From assembly GCF_022605165.1 (NCBI RefSeq), contig NC_063076.1:1-64000 (forward strand): a DNA stretch of 64,000 nt. Reading direction: 5' to 3'. Below, piece by piece: positions 55,828 to 64,000 of the stretch (positions within the stretch are counted from its first letter, which is position 1; each line of letters opens with the position of its first letter). The translations under genes were made by a program, and so were the position numbers. Below the pieces are notes generated by a model that was given only the letters and a program-made list of their open reading frames with translations, did not search any database and had not been told where the DNA came from. The stretch comes from Purpureocillium takamizusanense. Taxonomy: Eukaryota > Ascomycota > Sordariomycetes > Hypocreales > Ophiocordycipitaceae.

Positions 55828-57992
55828 GATGGTGTCGCTGCACTCGCGCGGACACTGCAGTAGGAGCGGCTGGAGCTTGGATCCTGTAGTTGTTATGTCT
55901 GCCAAGTCGGTAAGCTCATAGCTCCCGGCTGGGTGCCTTGGCTGCGGCATCGGTGCACGTACCTGTTGAATAATGATGGAGTTTACGAAGTTAGTAGGTA
56001 CGGTGCGAGGTCTCATCCATGCGTTCGTTGACTCTCTGACGGCGGCGAGGGTCTGTCTCTGCCGAATGGTTCATGAGCGGTTCGTTTATGGAGGGAGGAG
56101 ATGTGGCGCCGGGCAAGCACTGGACACGGTAGGTATATGAAGGGATCTGAAGTGACTGTCGAGGCGATGTCGCTGCAGGTGTTCGTTTGGTGTCGGGGAC
56201 GGGCTCAAGAAGGGTTCGGCTCTGTCCCTCGAGTTCCAGAACGTCCCTGTAGTACGGCGGATGCTGGAGGTGGCCGGGGCTGTCAGCCCCGCAGACGTCA
56301 CCGTCCAGGGTCGTGCCCGCCCGGCTCAGCAGGCGCTTACAGCGACTGGTCCTTGGTGGCGACCGGGGTCGGGCCTTGGGGGCGGGGCGCTTCGGGGGGG
56401 ATCTTGGTAGGGACAGGCCACTGTGAAGCGCCACGAGCTGCTGCCACCCAAAGCGGGAGGCCGGGGACGGGCTTCAACGTCGACATGCATGCAGGAGTCT
56501 GGCTGCATGCGCGGGCGTGGCAGTGTCGACGCCATTGCCTTGATTCAACCATGGAGTCCGTCTCGCGTGTTGTTGACTTACGTGCAGTTGCGTCGCCGCC
56601 AGACGCCCGAGTACAGAGGGAGCGGCCTAGAGACTGATGGAGGCGCTTAGGTACTTGGAAGGTACAGATTCCGCCCGTCCCCGCCTGACAGCACCACCCT
56701 CGAAGCCGTAGGCTGCGGTGGTGGAGCGTGGCGTGTCACCTGGAGTAGATGAAAACTTAAGGAAGGAGATGGGAGGCTGGGCAAGAATTCGGGTGCCTGA
56801 TTGCGCTGCCAGCGGCCGGAGGAGGGTGTCGCCCGCCCCAACCTTCCATTCTCCCCGCGCTCTCCCCTGGGGAACCTGAAAGGCTGAGATCCACTAATCG
56901 CAGCGGGTGGGTTGCGCGGGCGTCCCCGTTGGGCGCTCCCTGTTCCCCAGCCGGCGTTTTGGGACCTGGCCGAGCAGCACTGCATTATAGGTAGGTCATG
57001 GAGGGATCGGGGTGCCTGGTTGTTAGCAGTTGAGCACCTGCGTGCGCCCCCCATGCTCACCATGCCAGATGCCAACCCATCGGTCCATCCATCATCATCT
57101 ATCCACACGTCGTTGCCGTTCATCCACACTACATCACGCCCGCACGAGATACCCAGACTGGGGATCAACGGCTACTACGTTAGTGCTCACTGCCCGCCCA
57201 CGTGAGAATGGATGCGCCCCCAGACTGCCAGCACAGCCTCTCTGCCTCGCCGCCCGCCGCCACCAGCCCGATCTGCCGCGACAAGCTAACACGCACCTAC
57301 TAAGCCAGTCCCTCGTCGCCTGGTAATCACTGCCAAGCCGCTGCCGAGGCGGCTATCTCGGTACCGCGGAAGTCTCCTCGCCGTGCTGGAAGGCTGACTG
57401 ATTCCACACACTGAAGGCGCCCAGGCCCACGACAGTCTGACACACCATCACACGGCGTGTGGGAGGATGGGCGCATGGCGGTTCCATTTCAGAGACGGGG
57501 GCACATCTCATCATCACTGTTGGCCACGATACCTTGCATGTCGCCGTGCTGGATGACGTCAATCGCTTTGGTTACAATGCTCCGCCAACCTGAAAACGCC
57601 ATGATGAATGAGGTGCGCCGCTCGATCCAAGGCGCTGGCATTTCCCAGGCCGATTGAAGCGTCCTTTTATTGGGTTTTTTTTTGAGGTCTATGTGCGTCG
57701 CGATGCCAGTCTGCGAATGGCAATCAGCATCACCGTGGTCCTACCAGTCGCTCCTCTGCGTCACCAGCATGCATTGCATCACGGGCATCACCCATCAGCT
57801 TTGGATGGCATTTGCGTAACCTGTGTCGCCGCTGCCATCGCTTGATCGTGTGGAACGAACCGCCGGAAGGGCCGATCGGTTTGGTGACGGCCAGGTATTG
57901 TTCTTTTATGTTGTTTGCTGGCGAGGGTGACCGCTCGCTTAGACTGAGTGAGGCTCCTCTACTGATAATACGCGTCTCGGCGCCGCCACATC
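55828..57992. other. Gap of 2.2 kb, no recognised gene
   Basis: GC-rich intergenic sequence. Frames such as 55991-56434 and 56647-57168 (minus) or 56101-56637 (plus) lack domains. The region serves at least as the promoter of the glycine-rich protein gene and the 3' region of the oxidoreductase gene. Confidence 0.4.
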
Positions 57993-59464
57993 TCACACGC
58001 GAACGACGAGCTTTCCCCCGCTGATCTCCCCCCTTCTCATCCTGTCAAGCGCCGGGTTCACCCTTTCTAACCCATGTTCCACGGCAATGATGCGGGGCGC
58101 AGAGATTCGGCCGGCCTCCAGCAATTGCTCCAGCCAGGAGGTCAACGCCCTGCCCACCGCGGGCACCTCGTGGAACAGTTTGATCGGAACAGTATGCAGT
58201 GCAACGGACGGCGGGATGTTCTCCTTGGGCAGCCCCGTCAATCCCACCAGATGCCCCCGCCGCAACCGATTCGGATCGAGGCGGGGTGGAGTGGATGGCG
58301 GCGACACAACAAACGTATCACTGCTATCCGAGACGGGCCCTCGTGCAAGAGCGCGAAGCAAGTGAGTTGCCGACTCCCTGCCCCGCGTGTCGATGCCAAA
58401 GTGCAGCTTGCCACCCGTGCTGGCGCGGATGACCTCGACCGCACGGTCGTTGTCGTGGCTGTCGACCAAGAGGTCGGGGCGGATGGACGAGTGTTGGCTG
58501 ATCCAGGAGCCGTGCTTTGCCTGGTCGACAATGACAACCACACGCAGCCCTGCAAGCTTTGCCAGCTGTATCGTCAAGTTGGCAGACGTCGCGGACCCTG
58601 AAGCGCTGTTTTATTAACTTGTTGTGCAAATCCTCTGCCGAAACAAGGCAACTCACCGCCCCAGATTGCGAGCCAGTCGCCAGGCTGCGCCCTCTCGTGC
58701 TCGTCAAGTGAACTCAACGTCTCACGACTGACGTCGTCGGGGATGCCCGCAACATCGACACCCCTGACGAGCCGGAATAGGTCTGGTCCTCCCAGCACGT
58801 GAGAAAAGTCGACCCCGAGGCAAATACCCAATGCCAGGGCGGATGTGACAAACGCGACGCCGATGGAGGCCCCCTCGTCCAGTGAGACGCCCCGCGGGAC
58901 TCGAACAACGTTGTAGTCCGACGCTACGACATAAAGCTGGTAGGCGCTCTTGCGATAGTCTCGGTAGTCGGTCGAAATGGCTATGACCTGCGCGTGTAAG
59001 CCTTTTATTAGGGACGGCGGACAAGATCCGGGACAGTGACATTCGACTCACTCTATCGCCCACCAAAACTCGAGAGCCAGCTGCGTTCACGCAACATATG
59101 GTTCCAGAGAGCTCTCTTCCAGACATGAACGGGAACTCGGAGATCCCAAAGTTATAATCACTTGGGTCATTAGTACACGGACCAGGGCTATAAGAGTAAG
59201 TAGTAGAACGTACGGCGCCTTCCAGTCAATCGGGTTCAGTCCAATGACGGCTGCCTTCACCAGGACTTCGTTGTCTCCGACCAGTTGTGGGACAGAATGG
59301 TTCCGGTGAAGGCGGTATGCTTGCCCGGGGCCGTGCAGCAGAAGCGCATCCTGCTGTTGGGGAACGTTCTGCTCCCAATATGCGCGCTGGTCTTTTGGAA
59401 CCGGTATGATGATGGGCTTACCACCGGCCTCCCCGGCCCAGCTGCTTTCGGATGCGCCACTCAT
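57993..59464 (-). CDS. Zinc-type alcohol dehydrogenase-like oxidoreductase (MDR, enoyl-reductase-like)
   Basis: Exons are inferred from the ATG at 59464 (MSGASESS). The first ends ...NPIDWKAP, the next covers FPFMSGRELSGTICCVNAAGSRVLVGDRV, the next YQLYVVASDYNVVRVPRGVSLDEGASIGVAF up to WLAIWGG, and the last begins SASATSANLTIQLAKLAGLRVVVI. The GROES-like N-terminal domain has GLNPIDWK, and the Rossmann part WGG...SATSANLTIQLAKLAGL replaces GxGxxG by an S-rich loop, as in the quinone-oxidoreductase/LovC-like group. The structural zinc cysteines are absent, as usual in that group. It uses NADPH to reduce C=C or C=O bonds. It is next to a luciferase-like monooxygenase on the same strand; co-function is inference. 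Confidence 0.85.
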
Positions 59465-59935
59465 GGCCACAGGACTCGGCAAGAAAGATGTTACCTTGTG
59501 ACAAGGCTGCCATTCTCACTATCAACTACTTACTTTGTATTTGAGAGAATACCGAGATGACTGCTGGCCCGCGGGGGTGCTAGGGTTGCAGTGACGTGCG
59601 AGCTAAATGGCGATTGCGCCATCCCGATGTAGGGGTTTCGGGTTCTGAACGCTCGACGAAGGCCGCCCCTGCACAACGACCGATCCACTGATCAGCTTAG
59701 AACCATGTGTAGGAGGGCTTTCGCGACATGAAGCCGATGGAGCACGTCCCGGAATGGTTGCTCAACACACGTGTGCCGCATGGCGCCAGCCTGCGTTGCC
59801 AATCGTACCTCCAGCATGGAAGTAGGATCTTGCAGTATCTTGACGACCACGCTACTCTCTACATAATGATTAGGCCTATAGATGCAGTGCTCGCCATCTA
59901 CATAAGGCATCTCGGTGTTAAATACAAAACGTCAA

Positions 59936-61511
59936 CTATATGTCTGCCTTCCAGTGATATTGGGCCGCAGGGTGGTCTGCGGGCGGTACGACCACCCCCC
60001 CTTTGCCGTACAGGTTCTCTCGATATGTCCCTCCATCGACAGCGTAGTCGCTCCAGAACAGGCCGCGCTCCTGGAGCACCGGGAGTAGCTGCTCAATGAC
60101 GTCCTCAAACGACTGCGGAAGCAAGGCGTACGCAATATTGAAGCCATCCACGTCCGCCTCCTTGACCCATCTCTCCATCTCATCGGCCACCTTTTCAGCC
60201 GTGCCAACGACTGTAGCACCAAGGCCGCCGACCTTGATGTGGTTCGCAACAGTGTGCTTGGTCCATCTGGGCACCTCGGGCGTGGCTTTGGACCAAGCTT
60301 CCACCGCTGAGCGGATTGCATTGGACTCGACATGCCTCAACTCCTCGTCATCCCCGTAGGTTGAGAGATCGATGCCCGTCCACCCTCCGAAAAGCGCAAG
60401 CGCGCCATCTTCCGAGCCATACGACAGAAACTCGCGATACTTGCGGTCGGCTTCTTCCTGCGACTGGCCAATGATGGGACAGAACATGGCCAAGAACTTG
60501 ATGGTGGCAGGATCGCGCCCGTACTGATCCCTGGCTTTGGCTCTGATCTCGGCGATGTTCTTCGCAACCGTCGAGGGGCTGTGGCCGGCGACGAATATCG
60601 CCTCGGCGTGTTTTGCTGCAAAGTTCCTACCAGAGGAAGAGGTGCCGGCTTGCATGATTACCGGTGTGCGCTGCGGCGAGGGCTGGCAGATGTGCGGTCC
60701 GGGTACGTTGTAATACTTGCCGACATGATTGATGGTGCGGACCAGCGCTGGGTCTGTGTAGACGCCTTTCTTCTTGTCTAGTTTCACAGCGTCATCTCTC
60801 CACGAAGATTGCCTGCACGCACGCCACCTGTCAGCTCGCGAAAACATTTGAATGGGAGGGAGCTGCAGCCGTCCGCTCACCAAAGCTTGTACGTCACCTC
60901 CACATATTCCTCAGCAATCGCATATCGCTCGTCATGTTTCGGCTGCTCCGTATAGCCCAAGTTGCGCGCCGCCGAGTCAAGATACCCGGTCACAATGTTC
61001 CAGCCGAGACGGCCACCGGATAGATGATCGACGGTGCTCAATCGTCTGGCGAGATGGTACGGCTGTTCGTACGTCGTCGCAACAGTCACGCCGAACCCGA
61101 GATTCTTCGTCGCGGCTGCCATGGCTGGCACCACGGCGAGGGGCTCGTTAACGGGCCATTGCGCTCCAGAAATGACGGCCGGGTCCGGGTTTCGAGGACC
61201 CTTGTAGACGTCGTACGAGCCCTGCCTCGAAGGGTCAGCGAGTGTGCAATCGCCAGGTGGAGAGAGAGCGAGGGGATGGGGAATCGGCAGCTCACCAAGA
61301 CATCTGCAATAAACATGCCATGGAACTTTCCTCGCTCAAGTAACTTTGCCAACTCGATCCAATGGGAGATGTTGTTGAAGCTAGTTGACTTATCGTCGGG
61401 ATGCTGCCATAGGCCGGGAGACTGATGGCCACTGCAAGATTCCACAAAGGCGTTGATGATGAAAGACTTTTTGGGCGTCGCACCAGGCCCTTCAATTGTC
61501 GGAGAAGCCAT
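59936..61511 (-). CDS. Luciferase-like FMN-dependent monooxygenase (NtaA/SnaA/DszA type)
   Basis: Three coding blocks: 61511 down to about 61300 (MASPTIEGPG...FHGMFIADVL), about 61225 to 60880 (GSYDVYKGPRNPDPAV...YVEVTYKLW), and about 60815 to 59936 (SSWRDDAVKLDKKKG...), together near 450 residues. Landmarks are NPDPAVISGAQWPVNEPL, ATKNLGFGVTVATTYEQPYHLARRLSTVDHLSGGRLGWNIVTGY and TPVIMQAGTSSSGRNFAAKHAEAIF. All are characteristic of the two-component flavin monooxygenases that use reduced FMN for nitrilotriacetate, sulfonate or dibenzothiophene-type substrates. The active-site region is complete. The family is bacterial in origin and common in Pezizomycotina. The substrate cannot be inferred. 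It lies between the MDR oxidoreductase and the symporter gene. Confidence 0.9.
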
Positions 61512-62225
61512 GATCGCGGAGAATGCTCTGTGCCGCTGGCGAGCAGAAAATGCGCACGAATTGGGGGAGAGGCCCTTTAGATCGCAAGACGACGACGAGC
61601 AATGCCTCAGACCATGAGGATTGCGACACTATCACTCGACAATCGTTGCGAGAAGCATACAATAACGGTAAATAGGCTAATCTGTCCCCGAAGTCGGATG
61701 TCACATATTCCGAGCGTCGTTGTTGGAGACGCAGACTTGGCGTCGATTCCATCATCAAACCCACAGACGGATGGCGCAATTGCGATGATACCCAACGCAA
61801 TTGGGCCGCACCCAATCAACCCGAGGTGATGAAAGACATTCACATGCGCAGATCTCGACGGGGAGTCAGGTTGCACAAAAGGAGGGGAAGGGATTCGACA
61901 AGCCCGGTACCGACAGCTCGGGTGCACGCAAGGCTCCCCGATGCCTGGTGTATGGCGCAGGGGCGGCCCCCCGTCGGCAGCAACTGCCGAGGGGCAGGAT
62001 CGCGCCATCCGAGCTAATGAGTTGTGCAGAAACAGCAACATGGAGCAAGCTGAGTCTGGAGGGATTGCGACAAAATTGAGCGTTGGTGATGATATAACTG
62101 GCAAAATGGGAGGGAGCCCTCAGCCACGAGCAGCCGCTATAGCTAGCTGGTCGCGGAACTCGTCGCGGGAGAGAACAAGACGGCCTTTCGCGTGCATATC
62201 ATCATCTGTAGAAACCACCGAAACC
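61512..62225. promoter_or_regulatory. Divergent promoter region of monooxygenase and DUR3-like genes
   Basis: A 714-bp spacer between divergent genes. Two GATA-core hexamers read GATGATATAA near 62088. No specific factor site is claimed. Confidence 0.35.
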
Positions 62226-64000
62226 ATGGCCTCGCTCGTGGAGCGCATCTCTCAAGATGCCGTCTCGCCTCCGCTCCCTCAGGCCGCGGGTTACGCAGTC
62301 GTCCTCGGCGTCGGCGTGCTCATAGCGCTCATCATGATGGCCTTGACGCGCCTGCTCAAGACGACCGTCGGCGAGGACAACAAAACCACGGAGATGTTCA
62401 TGACGGCGAACCGAAGCGTCGGCACGGGGCTCACGGCGTCGGCGGTGGTGTCGTCTTGGCTCTGGAGCACGGCCATGTTGGGAAGCACGCTCGTGGGCTA
62501 CAACTTTGGCGTTGCTGGGCCCTTTTGGTTTGCGGCGGGGTGAGAGAGACTCTTTGTTTGCACGCGGATGTTTGCGATGAGGGTGGTGTTTATGCTAACT
62601 CGAGCGAGCGAGCAGCTGCTCACCGATGATTGTCTTCTTCGCGGTCCTTGGCATCGCGTGCAAGATGAGGATCCCAGAGGCGCACACGTTGCTCGAGATT
62701 GTCAGGATCCGGTACGGGAAGCTGGGGCACATTGTTTGGATCGTCCTTTGCCTCATCAACAACATCATTGCCATAGCCAACATGCTTCTCGGAGCCAGCT
62801 CTGCAATATCCGCATTGTAGGTCTCAATGTTGGCCCCTGGCGTCATCGTGCAAACTCGCAAGCTCACCTTTGTGGAAGGACCGGCATGCACGTCATCGCA
62901 GCGACGTTTCTCTTGCCCGTGGGCGTCGTGCTTTATACCTTTGTCGGCGGCATCAAGGCGACGTTCCTGACCGACTACGTCCACACGGTGTGCATCACCA
63001 TCATCATCTGCTTCTTCACCGTCAAAACCTTTGTGGTCCCCGAGATCGGGTCGCCGGTTGGCCTGTACGATGCGATCGAGAAGCTGGGGCGTACAAACCC
63101 CGTCGTCGGAAACCAAGACGGCTCGTATCTCACGATGACGAGCAAAAACGTTAGCAGCCAGACACCCACCTCCCATCGATCTCACACCGCGTCGTCTCGT
63201 TTCGTTGCGGAAGTACTGACACCGTTCGTGGCAGGCCATCCTGTTCGGCATCATCCACATATTGGCAAACTTTGGGCTGGTCATCATGGACACGGGGTTC
63301 TTCTCCAAGGCCTTCTCGGCCGCGCCCCATGCCGTTGTGCCCGGGTACATCGTCGGCGGCATCGCCTACTTTGCCATCCCATGGTGTCTGGGGACGTTGA
63401 TGAGCTTCTCCGCGCTGGCGCTACAGGACTCGGAGCGGTTCCCGACGTTTCCGAGACGAATGTCGCCCGTGGAGGTGTCCAACGGGCTCGTGCTCCCTTA
63501 CGCAGCGGTCGCGATCGCGGGACAGGGCGGCGCCATCGCCGTGCTCCTGATTGTCTTCATGGCAGTCACGAGCACAATCAGCGCTCAAGTGATTGCCGTT
63601 TCATCCATCCTCAGCTTTGACATATACCGGCAATACTTCAATCGGCAGGCGAGCGACCGGGATGCCATCCGATGGAGCCACATCGGCGTGGTGGCCTTTG
63701 GCATCTTCTCCGCCGCCTTTTCGACGGCGCTGTACTACGGCAGCGTGGATCTCGGATGGACACTGTACATGCTCGGGGTGTTGACGTGCCCGGGCATCTT
63801 CCCCACAATCTTCACGATCCTGTGGAAGAAGCAGTCCAAAGCGGCCGCCATCATCTCGCCGCTCCTGGGCATGGCCATTGGGATCGCGGTCTGGCTGGGC
63901 TCGGCGTCGGCTCTGTACGGCGAGGTGAGCGTGGCGTCGACGGGCCAGACCCTGCCTTGCGTGTACGGCACGGTCGCATCGGCGCTCAGCCCCGGCATTC
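62226..64000 (+). CDS. DUR3: DUR3-type urea/polyamine:proton symporter, 3' end outside window
   Basis: Partial gene, open at the right edge. The start at 62226 (MASLVERIS) lies in the longer open frame. Exon 1 ends GPFWFAAG at about 62540 and exon 2 begins CSPMIVFFAVLG after a GAGCAG acceptor. Exon 3 covers MHVIAATFLLPVGVVLYTFVGGIKATFLTDYVHT, and exon 4 runs from AILFGIIHILANFGLVIMD to the window end. MFMTANRSVGTGLTASAVVSSWLWST is the DUR3-type signature of the sodium:solute symporter family. At least nine membrane segments are visible. It imports urea or polyamines; fungal members respond to nitrogen status. Nothing appears broken within the visible part. Confidence 0.9.

Overview
The window is one chromosome end of a filamentous ascomycete. 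It opens with 29 complete CCCTAA telomere units read towards the centromere. Genes carry short (about 49-75 nt) GT-AG introns. The fungal families present (UstYa/DUF3328 proteins, sedolisins, chitin synthase, penicillopepsin-type protease) fit a Sordariomycete, perhaps Hypocreales; the species cannot be named from sequence alone.

Region 1 (about 0.2-22.1 kb) is a telomere-proximal accessory block. After a broken ThiD-like kinase it holds five UstYa-family (DUF3328) genes at 2451-3610(-), 5816-6748(+), 7336-8103(-), 8702-9679(+) and 21136-22130(-). Each keeps both HxxHC motifs. Among them lie two genes built like precursors of ribosomally made, Kex2-processed cyclic peptides (dikaritin-type RiPPs). 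One at 19500-19987(-) has a signal peptide and four 27-residue units, three of them ending W-x-Y-[TS]-KR. One at 4539-5000(+) has a signal peptide and two copies of REYWAFAIKLRD that differ only by synonymous changes. A third tiny secreted gene at 14364-14689(+) carries one peptide repeat per exon. An S9 oligopeptidase (9803-11770) and a secreted sedolisin (15654-17525) sit in the same block. I read this as a multi-precursor peptide biosynthesis locus and as the most novel item in the window. The product class is inference.

Region 2 (22.6-28.6 kb) is a 6-kb LTR retrotransposon with two 238-bp LTRs. It has been destroyed by RIP: CpA/TpG dinucleotides are almost absent and no coding capacity remains.

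Region 3 (28.6-36.6 kb) holds a kinase-like gene, two divergent histidine-rich 'allergen'-family genes and a second sedolisin.

Region 4 (36.8-46.7 kb) moves towards core genome: a chitin-synthase-like GT2 enzyme, a nucleotide-sugar dehydrogenase with the N-acetylhexosamine-type active site, an FKBP12-type prolyl isomerase and an SRPK-like kinase interrupted by one TGA.

Region 5 (48.3-64 kb) holds a pepsin-type protease, a small conserved-looking protein, an FAD monooxygenase, a glycine-rich domain protein, an MDR oxidoreductase, a luciferase-like FMN monooxygenase and the start of a DUR3-type urea/polyamine symporter that runs off the right edge. No rRNA, tRNA or CRISPR array was recognised.
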